DNA from: DASTFP01 sp963851035
Lineage (GTDB): Bacteria > Verrucomicrobiota > Verrucomicrobiia > Chthoniobacterales > Terrimicrobiaceae
Length of the DNA stretch: 64,000 nucleotides
Assembly (NCBI GenBank): GCA_963851035.1
Contig: CAWKNY010000009.1
Span: 248,001-312,000 of the forward strand
Direction: 5' to 3'
Shown here: positions 43,923 through 51,854 of the stretch, one piece after another
Numbering within the stretch: position 1 is the first letter of the stretch
How the letters are laid out: every line of letters begins with the position of its first letter
Program-made: the position numbers and the translations under genes
Notes under the pieces: generated by a model
Databases searched by the model: none
What the model saw: only the letters and a program-made list of their open reading frames with translations
Told to the model about the DNA's origin: nothing

Positions 43923-44813
43923 ATGGAAGAGTCCATTGACCAGTTTCTGCTTTATCTGGCGACAGAGCGCGGACTCTCCGTCAACTACCAGCTCTCAACC
44001 CAGCGCTCTTTGGAGGCCTTTGCGAAGTGGCTCTCCGGCGTGGCTCACATCTCAAGACTGGAGGACGTCAAACCAGGCCACTTTGCGGACTATTTGACCT
44101 GGCGAAAACGCGCCGGCCTCGCGGCGGCTTCGATCAAACTTGAAGCGATCGCGCTGCGGGTCTTCTTCCGATTCCTGCTCGCGCGCAAAGTTCTTTCCAG
44201 CAACCCCGCGGAAAATCTTTCGATTCCCCGCATTGAAAAGTACCTGCCTGAGACGCTCGACACCACGACGATCGAGCGATTGCTGGAAAGCGTCAACGAG
44301 GCGGACGCTCTTGGTCTTCGTGACCGGGCGATCCTGGAACTCCTCTATGCAAGCGGCCTGCGGATTTCCGAGCTATGCAATATCCGCCTCGAAAATCTCG
44401 ACCTGGAAGAAGGAATGGTTCGCGTCACTGGGAAGGGAAACAAGACCCGCCTGGTCCCGGTGGGATCTGCCGCGCGGAGCGCCTTGGGACGTTACCTCGA
44501 CATCGAGAGGCCCAAACTTGTTTCAAGACGCACGGGAGCAGAGATCTTTCTCTCGGTGCGGGGGAGAAAGCTGACGCCGCAGCGGGTTTGGCAGCTTCTA
44601 AAACGCTACGCCGCGCGCGCCGGCCTTGCAGCGAACGTCTATCCCCATCTTCTCAGGCATAGCTTCGCAACCCATCTGCTCGCCGGTGGCGCCGACTTGC
44701 GCATCATTCAGGAAATGCTTGGCCACGCCGACATCTCAACAACCCAAATCTACACCCACGTGGACTCCTCCCACCTGAAGGCCGTCCACAGGAAATTCCA
44801 TCCCCGCGCGTAG
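43923..44813 (+). CDS. Tyrosine recombinase XerC/XerD
   Basis: A 296-residue site-specific recombinase. The SAM-like core-binding N-terminus (about 1-90) is followed by the catalytic domain. Residues visible are Arg in YASGLRISEL, Lys in VTGKGNKTR, HLLRHSFATHLL (His-x-x-Arg), a His in MLGHADISTTQIYTHV and the nucleophile Tyr in the same segment. It resolves chromosome dimers at dif; the length and TTQIYTHV ending are typical of chromosomal XerD. No integrase context or attachment site is evident, so a mobile element is not implied. Confidence 0.93.
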   Translation: MEESIDQFLLYLATERGLSVNYQLSTQRSLEAFAKWLSGVAHISRLEDVKPGHFADYLTWRKRAGLAAASIKLEAIALRVFFRFLLARKVLSSNPAENLSIPRIEKYLPETLDTTTIERLLESVNEADALGLRDRAILELLYASGLRISELCNIRLENLDLEEGMVRVTGKGNKTRLVPVGSAARSALGRYLDIERPKLVSRRTGAEIFLSVRGRKLTPQRVWQLLKRYAARAGLAANVYPHLLRHSFATHLLAGGADLRIIQEMLGHADISTTQIYTHVDSSHLKAVHRKFHPRA

Positions 44814-44839
44814 AGGCAGGCACACTGATGTCCCGGACA

Positions 44840-44856
44840 CTTCCGCCAATCGGAAG
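44840..44856. terminator. Hairpin between convergent xer and BI-1 genes
   Basis: CTTCCG-CCAAT-CGGAAG is a perfect 6-bp stem with a 5-base loop, followed on plus by AAAATTTC. It lies in the 49-bp gap between convergent stops; a weak bidirectional terminator is possible. Confidence 0.4.
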
Positions 44857-44862
44857 AAAATT

Positions 44863-45573
44863 TCAGCGCCGGAAGGAAAGGAGAATGCGCAAAATGTACC
44901 AGAACAGCAACGCTATCGACGCAAACAGGGAGAGAGCTGCCGCCACGTATTGATCCGTCCGATAATGTAGAAAAACGTTCGAGGTGCTGTATAAGATCGC
45001 GGCGGCCGCAAAGAGGACCATAACACCAGCGAACAATGTGCCCAGGTTAAAGCCGAACAGGATGCTCGCGACAATGGTGCCCAAGGCCACAAAACCTCCG
45101 ACCACAAGCGCGCCTCGCAGGAACGAGAAATCCACTCGCGTTGTTACGACAACGCCCGTGAGTCCGAGAAACAGACCGACGGTAATCATGGCTGCCATCG
45201 GGATAACATCAGGCGAGCTATAAAAAGCCGCGACGTACAGCAAAGGGATGAAAATGATGGCTTGGGCGACAACATAGAGAGCAAGACCCGCATATTGCAT
45301 CGCCATGCTGGCACCAGAGTTCGCCCAGGATTCGGCAAGCCAGGAAACTCCCATGAACAGGCCAAGAACAATTAGCCAGGAGTAGCTGGTCCCAACCATG
45401 AGCTTGATCATGGCAGGAGCGATCGCCGAGTTCAGGAAAATCGCCTCGAGGGCGGCGAAAGCCAGGATCGCCGCAGCGAGATGCGCGTACGTCCTTCGAA
45501 TAAACTGGGAGCGCTCGATCGGTCCGGCCTCTGCGGCAACGACGAAGGGATTTCTGTAAGCACCTTGATTCAT
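44863..45573 (-). CDS. Bax inhibitor-1/YccA family membrane protein
   Basis: A 236-residue protein with seven hydrophobic helices and the BI-1 pattern: FIRRTYAHLAAAILAFAALEA at the start, the central GVVVTTRVDFSFLRG loop, and the last helix with a basic tail (WYILRILLSFRR). Members are pH-sensitive calcium-leak channels or interact with the FtsH protease in E. coli. Physiological role here unknown. It is a single gene. Confidence 0.9.
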   Translation of the reverse strand: MNQGAYRNPFVVAAEAGPIERSQFIRRTYAHLAAAILAFAALEAIFLNSAIAPAMIKLMVGTSYSWLIVLGLFMGVSWLAESWANSGASMAMQYAGLALYVVAQAIIFIPLLYVAAFYSSPDVIPMAAMITVGLFLGLTGVVVTTRVDFSFLRGALVVGGFVALGTIVASILFGFNLGTLFAGVMVLFAAAAILYSTSNVFLHYRTDQYVAAALSLFASIALLFWYILRILLSFRR

Positions 45574-45698
45574 AAGCGAAAGAGTTTGACAGCTTTAACG
45601 TCTGGCGCAAACCGTGAAATTGTCAAGCCGCTGCCGTTGCGGGACAAGAATCACCGCCCGGCAAGCGACCCGTTGAAGCAGACGGCGGCCGAGACCCG

Positions 45699-46655
45699 TC
45701 ATTCCTGGAATCGTCCCATCTTTCTGAATTTCTCGTAGCGGCGCTGGAGCAGCTTGTCGGTCGAGATTTTCTCAAGCTCCCGCAAAGCGCCGACAATGGC
45801 CTCCTTGAGGTTCCTCCCGGTCTCTTCCGGGTCCCGATGCGCGCCGCCAAGTGGTTCGGGGATGACGCCGTCAACTACGCCGAGTTTGAGGAGTTCGCTG
45901 CCATTGAGCTTGAGCGCCTCAGCCGCCTCGGGCGCGTGCTTGCGATGCTTCCACAGGATGGCTGCGCAGCCCTCCGGGCTGATAACCGAATAGTAGGCAT
46001 TCTCGAGCATCAAGACGCGATCAGCGACACCGATTCCGAGCGCACCTCCCGATCCCCCTTCTCCGATCACCACCGCGACGATCGGAGTCCTCAATACCAT
46101 CATCTCGCGGAGATTTACGGCGATCGATTCGGCAATGTGGCGCTCCTCGGCGCCGATGCCCGGATAGGCGCCGGGCGTATCAATCAGAGTAACGATGGGA
46201 AGTTTGAACTTCTGACCCAGCCGCATCAGCCGGAGGGCCTTGCGATATCCCTCCGGGTGCGGACTCCCAAAATTGCGATGCAGATTCTCCTTCACGTCAC
46301 GTCCCTTCTGCTGACCGATGAGCACACATCTCATCCCATCGATCCTGGCGAGTCCGCCGGGCATGGATGCATCATCGCTAAAGAGACGGTCACCCTTCAG
46401 TTCGACAAAATCGGCGAACACCAGTTCGACGTAGTCCAGAAAGAACGGGCGGGAAGTATGGCGCGCGATCTGCACGCGCTGCCAGGCGGTAAGGCTCGCG
46501 TATGTCTCCTTGCGCGTCTCATCGATCTTCTCTTGAATCATGCGAACCTCAGGATCGAGATCGATGTCTTGGCCGGGAAGATGACGCTTAAGTTCCTCGA
46601 GCTTCTGCTCAAGCTCGACAATGGGCTTCTCAAAATCGAGAATCTGGGACTTCAT
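45699..46655 (-). CDS. accA: Acetyl-CoA carboxylase carboxyltransferase subunit alpha
   Basis: A 318-residue AccA catalysing the carboxyl transfer step for malonyl-CoA with AccD. LDFEKPIVELEQKLEEL at the N-terminus, HTSRPFFLDYVELVF, GDRLFSDDASMPGGLARI, QQKGRDVKENLHRNFG, DTPGAYPGIGAEERHIAESIA and GEGGSGGALGIGVAD are all present. The ATG at 46655 is the family start; extension upstream overlaps the LysM gene. It begins 15 bp after the LysM gene stop on the same strand. Confidence 0.96.
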   Translation of the reverse strand: MKSQILDFEKPIVELEQKLEELKRHLPGQDIDLDPEVRMIQEKIDETRKETYASLTAWQRVQIARHTSRPFFLDYVELVFADFVELKGDRLFSDDASMPGGLARIDGMRCVLIGQQKGRDVKENLHRNFGSPHPEGYRKALRLMRLGQKFKLPIVTLIDTPGAYPGIGAEERHIAESIAVNLREMMVLRTPIVAVVIGEGGSGGALGIGVADRVLMLENAYYSVISPEGCAAILWKHRKHAPEAAEALKLNGSELLKLGVVDGVIPEPLGGAHRDPEETGRNLKEAIVGALRELEKISTDKLLQRRYEKFRKMGRFQE

Positions 46656-46669
46656 GACGTGAGGAAGTG

Positions 46670-47482
46670 CTACTGAATGGTGACCGGAGATCCGCGGGAG
46701 ACCAGAAGAAAAATTTCCTCGATGTCGGACTGGGCGACGATGATGCCTGGGGGTGACGCCTCGGTTCCCTCGGGCACGCTCCGGATGACGAGACCTGCGG
46801 ATCCCAGCATCACCCATCGCTCGCTGCCGGAGTAGTTCTTGTCGCCGAAGGCCACACGGTTGGACCCCTGCAGGGCAATCTTATCGGCCACTTTTGTCTT
46901 CGCGGAGGATGAGACCCCCGGTGTTTTCAGGGCGAGCGTTTGATATTCCTTGAAGAACTGGCCCTTATTGAAAAGCGTCACCGTGCCGGCTTTACGATCC
47001 ACGACGACGCTGATGTCGAGCTGCGGGATGACAAGCTTTTGGCCGATCTTCAGATTGATTGTCTGCATGTTATTGACGCGGAAGATCAATTCCGCGTTGC
47101 TCTTTAACTTTGCGGCGATCTTGACCAGCGAGTCTCCCTTGCCAACCGAGTACGAGATCTTATCCGCAGACGGCGTCGATGAGAAGACTTGGCCGGTATT
47201 GATTCGGCCCAGCGCCGCCTTTGCTTCCGCGATTTTGGGAGCGTCGGGGTAGTTGCGAATGAATTCTCCCCACGCGGCGCGAGCTCCCTCCATATCGCCC
47301 GAGCGTTCAAGATCAGCGGCCTTCTGAAAAGCAGGCAGCGTGTAGTCGGGAATCCCCTGCTGTTCCGCAGCTGCCTTGTCCTCCCGGTCGAGCTTCCTCG
47401 GCTTCCAATAGAGCTCGTAGGCAAAGTAGGCCGATCCGCCAAGAATCAACCCAACCAGCACGAGGATGATGAGCGTTCGCAC
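46670..47482 (-). CDS. LysM protein with a degenerate L,D-transpeptidase-like domain
   Basis: A 270-residue envelope protein. N-terminal membrane anchor (about 3-22), a TPR-like stretch (residues 48-92), LysM peptidoglycan-binding module at about 108-153 (YSVGKGDSLVKIAAKL, NLKIGQKLVIPQ), then a YkuD-like beta domain (DISVVVDRKAGTVTLF, EYQTLAL). The end aligns with the usual SHGCIR ... GTPV segment, but reads ASPPGIIVAQSDIEE and RGSPVTI. Both the catalytic His and Cys are missing. It is probably a non-catalytic wall-binding protein. It precedes accA in the same direction. Confidence 0.8.
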   Translation of the reverse strand: MRTLIILVLVGLILGGSAYFAYELYWKPRKLDREDKAAAEQQGIPDYTLPAFQKAADLERSGDMEGARAAWGEFIRNYPDAPKIAEAKAALGRINTGQVFSSTPSADKISYSVGKGDSLVKIAAKLKSNAELIFRVNNMQTINLKIGQKLVIPQLDISVVVDRKAGTVTLFNKGQFFKEYQTLALKTPGVSSSAKTKVADKIALQGSNRVAFGDKNYSGSERWVMLGSAGLVIRSVPEGTEASPPGIIVAQSDIEEIFLLVSRGSPVTIQ

Positions 47483-47559
47483 GATCGAAATGTTCTAAAG
47501 CTGCTCCTGCAGGAAGCATTAGAGCCTTTCGTTTGATCTTTGCAAACGATGAAATATCC

Positions 47560-48084
47560 TCAGATCAAGCCGCGCCGCTTCCATTCATCGAGGTTCTCGC
47601 CCGATGAGTGTTGAATCAGATCCATGGTGAACTTCAGCAGGCAGACCTCCCAGGCTTCATCGACGCCTGCGATCAGTGCGGCCGTCGGATCGCTCCGGTT
47701 GTCCAGATCTTCCTTGAGATTTCCCAACACAGCCTCCATCGACTCCCGCACAATGCTTTGTTCGAGATCGGATTTGCGCAGCTGAAACCCATAGCGCAAA
47801 ACCCGGAAGGAATCGGAATGCTGTTCGACCCAATCTGCGTAGTCCCGCGCCTTGCTCCCAAATCCTTCGAGTAAGAGCTTGGAGAAGTGATGCGGGGACA
47901 TGATGCGCGGGCGCTCGGCTTCGATGCGCCCTCCGCGGATTCGCACGGCGTTCACCTCATCCATCAGCTCACTGACCAGCAGGAATCGAAAGCTCGTCGA
48001 GCCGAAGGTCTCGATGCGGCGTTGGGGCGAGACGACGACGCGGGTGTTCTCCATCGCGTAGTGAAAGTCGTGCTCCTGGATCAT
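47560..48084 (-). CDS. Conserved hypothetical protein
   Basis: 174 residues, soluble and acidic, with no signal or membrane segment. Visible blocks are an N-terminal beta-rich part (TRVVVSPQRRIETFGS), a FRFLLVSELMDEVN segment, and a helical half with FHHFSKLLLEG-like (PHHFSKLLLEGFG) and WKRRGLI at the end. I do not recognise the family. The ATG at 48084 is preceded closely by CTTATAG, a promoter-like word repeated elsewhere in the window. Stands between the LysM gene and the L,D-transpeptidase gene. Confidence 0.7.
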   Translation of the reverse strand: MIQEHDFHYAMENTRVVVSPQRRIETFGSTSFRFLLVSELMDEVNAVRIRGGRIEAERPRIMSPHHFSKLLLEGFGSKARDYADWVEQHSDSFRVLRYGFQLRKSDLEQSIVRESMEAVLGNLKEDLDNRSDPTAALIAGVDEAWEVCLLKFTMDLIQHSSGENLDEWKRRGLI

Positions 48085-48134
48085 CTATAAGATAATAGGG
48101 ATGCTTTGCTTATGCGCAACAGAAGTCTCGGGAT

Positions 48135-48163
48135 TTGACAAGCGGGGGTTTTCTACTCTTTAG
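48135..48163 (+). promoter_or_regulatory. Candidate sigma-70 promoter for the L,D-transpeptidase gene
   Basis: TTGACA at 48135-48140 is a consensus -35. Sixteen or 17 bases later is TCTTTA or CTTTAG (48157-48163), a poor -10. The start codon is only 10 bases downstream, so the leader would be very short. Confidence 0.3.
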
Positions 48164-48172
48164 CTGCCCGGT

Positions 48173-48829
48173 ATGAGAGTTTCTTCAGCCATCCTCCATG
48201 CCGTTCTCCTTTGCACAGGCTGTCAAACGATCATCCCGCACACCCCTTACGATCCGATCGGTTACAAGCCGAAAAATCCGAGCAATGTCGTCGTCAAGGT
48301 GTCGTTACAGAACCGCATGGTCTATGTCATGGAGGGAGGCAGGCCGCTGCTCGTCACCGCCACCGCCATCGGAGCGCCCAGCAATCCGACACCCAAAGGT
48401 CGCTTTCGCGTCACTCGCAAGATCGAGAACAAGCGCTCGAATAGCTACGGCTTCTGGGTCAAGGGTGATACCATCGTCGCAGGAAAAGGCTCGCAGCCGC
48501 CCGGCTCAGGATATCGCTACGTCGGCTTTCCAATGCAGTCCTCGGTCGAGGGGATGCCCGCATACGGATTTCACGCCGGGTCGGTGTGGCCCATTCCACG
48601 GACTCATGGCTGCCTGCGCCTGCACCAAAACGCCGCCCGTTAGTTTTTTGATCTCGCCCGGGCAGGCACTCCGGTATACATTTTTCAAACCCAGCCCGAG
48701 GATGCCACCCTGGGCCTAAATTCTCTGCGCCCGCAAGACTACAACGATCCTGACCCACCGAAGAGCATCCTCATTTCTTCGCAAGCCTTTCGAGACGACC
48801 CCAACCAATACCTGAGAGAACAACCCTGA
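48173..48829 (+). pseudogene. L,D-transpeptidase (YkuD) lipoprotein interrupted by TAG
   Basis: The frame from ATG 48173 is open to 48829 apart from one TAG at 48641-48643 (codon 157). Upstream: a lipoprotein-like signal (LLCTGC), YkuD strands (NRMVYVMEGGRPLL, TPKGRFRVTRKI), YGFHAG, and the catalytic THGCLRL (His145, Cys147). Downstream in the same frame: FFDLARAGTPVYIF, the normal family continuation, and a 45-residue tail. Restored length is 218 residues. TAG differs by one base from AAG (Lys), giving ARKFFDL. The truncated product would keep the catalytic residues but lose the last strand. The restored stop overlaps ispH. Confidence 0.8.
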
Positions 48830-48876
48830 GCACTCCCTCGCCAGCCCCGCGCGTCAATCTGCGCACGCCGGACGTC

Positions 48877-50025
48877 ATGTCACGCGTGCAGGCAGAGGTT
48901 GAGAGCCATTATCGCAGCGGATTGGTCGAGCGCATTCGTGCACAAGGCGGTGTCCTTCGCCAAGGCGGAACCGTCATCCGCTTGGCCAAGCAATTCGGGT
49001 TCTGCTACGGAGTTGAACGGGCGATTGACCTTGCCTATGCCGCCCGAAAAGTGTTTCCCGATCGCCGCATCTCGCTTCTTGGGGAGATCATTCACAACCC
49101 TGAGGTGAACGCCCAGCTGGCGGCCATGGGCATCCGGTACCTTCCTGCGCATCCAAGCGACCAGCAAATCGAAGAGCTTTCCGTCGAGGACGTCGTGATT
49201 GTCCCGGCCTTTGGAGCAGAAGTTTCGACGGTTGACGCCATCAAGGGGCGAGGATGCCAGATCGTGGATACCACTTGCGGAGATGTAATGAGTGTCTGGA
49301 AGCGGGTGCGTCAGAACGCTTCCGAGCAGGTCACCAGCATTATCCATGGAAAATCGGCCCATGAGGAGACCATGGCAACCGCCTCGCGCGCCCTCGGTCG
49401 CGACGGTAAGGGTCATTATCTGGTTGTCCTCGATCTCGATCAAACTGCACTTGTTTGTGATTACATCCGCCACGGTGGCGACAAAGCCGCATTTCTGGGG
49501 CATTTCGAGCGTGCGCACTCACCAGACTTCGATCCCGACATACATCTCGAGCGTGTCGGTGTTGCCAATCAAACGACGATGCTGCGCAGCGAGACCGAAG
49601 AGATCCAGGGGCGGATTCGCGCGGCGATTGCGGCGCGCGATGGTCACACGGCGAACTTCCGCTTCTTCGACACAATTTGCGGCGCCACTCAGGAGCGTCA
49701 GGATGCGCTCTTCCAGCTTTTGGACGAGTCACTTGACCTGCTGATCGTGGTGGGAGGATATAACAGCTCGAATACAACGCATCTCGCCGAGATCGGGGAA
49801 AGAAAGCTTGCGACGTGGTTCATTCGAAACTCCGGGTGCATGGTTTCAGCACAGGAGATTCGCCACTTCGACATCCATCGCAAACAGGAGGTTACGGCCA
49901 CAGACTGGCTGCCGCCGAAAGTGCCTCTATCCGTCGGAATAACTGCCGGCGCTAGCTGCCCGAACAATTTGATCGAGGAGGCCATCAACCGCATGCTTGT
50001 CCTTCGAAATGAGATTCTCCCCTAG
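48877..50025 (+). CDS. ispH: 4-hydroxy-3-methylbut-2-enyl diphosphate reductase
   Basis: A 382-residue long-form IspH, the final enzyme of the MEP isoprenoid pathway. The 4Fe-4S ligands are Cys43 (FGFCYGVERA), the Cys in DTTCGDV and the Cys in TAGASCPNNL. Also seen are GEIIHNPEV with its His, the acid Glu in GKSAHEETMATAS and GGYNSSNTTHL. The N-terminal segment MSRVQAEVESHYRSGL is typical of the longer plant/cyanobacterial-like type. The frame is open upstream to a CTG at 48826 that overlaps the transpeptidase TGA (reading LSTPSPAPRVNLRTPDV before Met). The true start may therefore be that CTG. Confidence 0.93.
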   Translation: MSRVQAEVESHYRSGLVERIRAQGGVLRQGGTVIRLAKQFGFCYGVERAIDLAYAARKVFPDRRISLLGEIIHNPEVNAQLAAMGIRYLPAHPSDQQIEELSVEDVVIVPAFGAEVSTVDAIKGRGCQIVDTTCGDVMSVWKRVRQNASEQVTSIIHGKSAHEETMATASRALGRDGKGHYLVVLDLDQTALVCDYIRHGGDKAAFLGHFERAHSPDFDPDIHLERVGVANQTTMLRSETEEIQGRIRAAIAARDGHTANFRFFDTICGATQERQDALFQLLDESLDLLIVVGGYNSSNTTHLAEIGERKLATWFIRNSGCMVSAQEIRHFDIHRKQEVTATDWLPPKVPLSVGITAGASCPNNLIEEAINRMLVLRNEILP

Positions 50026-50078
50026 GGGACTGCTGAAAAGGGCGGCAACGTGGCATACGAGGGTTTCACAACAGTCTC

Positions 50079-51080
50079 CTAGCGTGTGAATTCCGCCAGC
50101 AATCGGTCTTTCACCTTCGAGAAACTGATCGATCGAAGAGCAAGTTCCCGCGCCCGATCGAGCGTCGCGGCATAGTAATCAGGATCCTCAAGAAGGCGCT
50201 CCGCCGCCGTGGTTGCGGCACCGGCGGACAGGTTCGTTCCGCAAAGGTCTGGAAAAGCCAGCCTGTCTATCGCCCCATCTCCACCCACGCATGGCACGCC
50301 GCACAATAACGCGTCTCCGGCGACCTGGCCGGGTACGGCGCTGCGATCGAGTTGGAAAACCAGTCGGTGCCGCGCCATCAGGCGGAGATAGTCGGCATAG
50401 GGCAGCGTTCCGGAGACGACGCGCAAGTCGGGGGAAATCGAACGCAACAAGCGTACACCTCTCCAGCCTTCGATATTGATCACCGTGACGGGTCGGCCGA
50501 GCTTGCAGATCGAGCTGACGGCAAGAAAGTGGTTTCTCGAGGGAACGCCAAATTCGCGCGTGCCGATGAAAATGCCCTCTCTCTGGGAAATCGAAACGGA
50601 AAAATCCCAAGCGGGTTCTTCCAATGGATATGGAGTCGGGACAAAGCCGCCGCGACGACATCCAGCCGCCCCATAAAGAGGCACAAGATCTGTCGTGCTT
50701 GAGATAAAACCATCGGCTTCCGCGCAAAGCGCGCGAAACCTCGCGGCAACAGCAGGGTTTCCCAAAACGCGGGCCACCTGTGGAAGTCCGGATTCCTTCC
50801 ATGAGATCATCACCTGCTTTCCCCGGTTGCGAAGCCTGCGCACGGCATCGACTGCTTCGCCAAGACCGTTCTTGCGAACCAACACCAGAACGCTCCTCAC
50901 GGAGTCCGGCACCTCGCCCGTCTTGCGATAAAAGGCGCCGCCGCAGCAGGCGGCGTAACCATGATAATTTACCGGAGGATGGCCAGGGTCCGACGGCAAA
51001 CCTGCGCCCTGCGCAAAGGTCCTGATCCCGTCGCGGCCGCCCGGATTAAGAACTGCAAAAGAGAACTCCAAGATCAGCAC
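50079..51080 (-). CDS. Glycosyltransferase-like protein (GT-B type, unassigned)
   Basis: A 333-residue protein. The C-terminal half resembles a GT-B nucleotide-sugar domain (FIGTREFGVPSR, GWRGVRLLRSI, RLVFQLDRSAVPGQVAGDALLCGVPCVG). The N-terminal half has FAQGAGLPSD and a Cys pair (YAACCGGAF). No family could be named with certainty, and donor and acceptor are unknown. It starts at GTG 51080, overlapping the mazG stop, and is the last gene of a four-gene run. Confidence 0.6.
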   Translation of the reverse strand: MLILEFSFAVLNPGGRDGIRTFAQGAGLPSDPGHPPVNYHGYAACCGGAFYRKTGEVPDSVRSVLVLVRKNGLGEAVDAVRRLRNRGKQVMISWKESGLPQVARVLGNPAVAARFRALCAEADGFISSTTDLVPLYGAAGCRRGGFVPTPYPLEEPAWDFSVSISQREGIFIGTREFGVPSRNHFLAVSSICKLGRPVTVINIEGWRGVRLLRSISPDLRVVSGTLPYADYLRLMARHRLVFQLDRSAVPGQVAGDALLCGVPCVGGDGAIDRLAFPDLCGTNLSAGAATTAAERLLEDPDYYAATLDRARELALRSISFSKVKDRLLAEFTR

Positions 51081-51853
51081 TCCGGCCGCCTCGCCCGCTT
51101 ATGCCTGTCCCACAAGGCATTCATTTCTTGCGCCGAAGTCTGTTCGACATTGCGTCCGTCGGCCACAATTTCCGCCTCCACCGCTCGAAACCGTTCGATG
51201 AACTTTCGGGTGGCGCCGGCAAGCGCGGTCTCGGAGTCGACATCCAGTTTTCGGGCAAGGTTGACCAAGGTGAAGAAAAGGTCGCCCATTTCCTCCTCGA
51301 TGCCTTCCTGCAATCCGCCGGAGATCGCTTCGCGCAGTTCCTTGATCTCCTCCTCAACCTTACTCAGCACCTCCCAAACATTGTCCCAGTCAAACCCAAC
51401 CCGTGCCGCCTTCTTCTGAGCGTTTTGCGCCAGAAGAAGCGCGGGAAATGCCGACGGCAACCCGTCCATAACCGAAGATTGATCGCCCTTCTCCGTTCGT
51501 TTGATCAACTCCCATTGCCGGATGACTTGACCGCTCCCGGAGGCCTGAACATCTCCGAAAACATGGGGATGGCGCCGAATCAGCTTCTCACAGACTCCTT
51601 CGACGACATCCTCAAAATCGAAAGCCCGCCGCTCGCCCGCCATGTGGGCATGCATCACGACATGAAGCAGGAGGTCGCCGAGCTCCTCGCGAAGATTCGC
51701 ATCGTCCGCCTTCTCGATGGCTTCAATGGCTTCATAGCACTCCTCAATGAGCGCAGCCCGCAGGCTTTCGTGAGTCTGCTCGCGATCCCATGGACAACCT
51801 CCCGGCGCGCGAAGCCGGGCGACGATTTCCCTCAACCGGGAGAGATCGCCCAT
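51074..51853 (-). CDS. mazG: Nucleoside triphosphate pyrophosphohydrolase MazG
   Basis: A 259-residue enzyme with two MazG-type all-alpha units. The first has CPWDREQTHESLRAALIEECYEAIEAIE and LREELGDLLLHVVMHA, giving the ExxE...ExxD metal set. The second has VEEEIKELREA and EEEMGDLFFTLVNLARKL. It hydrolyses noncanonical or excess NTPs to NMP and PPi. It lies between DUF2270 (1-bp gap at its start) and the glycosyltransferase (7-base overlap at its end). Confidence 0.95.
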   Translation of the reverse strand: MGDLSRLREIVARLRAPGGCPWDREQTHESLRAALIEECYEAIEAIEKADDANLREELGDLLLHVVMHAHMAGERRAFDFEDVVEGVCEKLIRRHPHVFGDVQASGSGQVIRQWELIKRTEKGDQSSVMDGLPSAFPALLLAQNAQKKAARVGFDWDNVWEVLSKVEEEIKELREAISGGLQEGIEEEMGDLFFTLVNLARKLDVDSETALAGATRKFIERFRAVEAEIVADGRNVEQTSAQEMNALWDRHKRARRPEC

Positions 51854-51854
51854 C

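Noticed and set aside
50031..50083. Imperfect inverted repeat (GACTGCTG ... CAACAGTC) after ispH
   Set aside because: One mismatch and a 30-plus-base loop; resembles insertion-sequence ends only loosely, and no transposase remains nearby.
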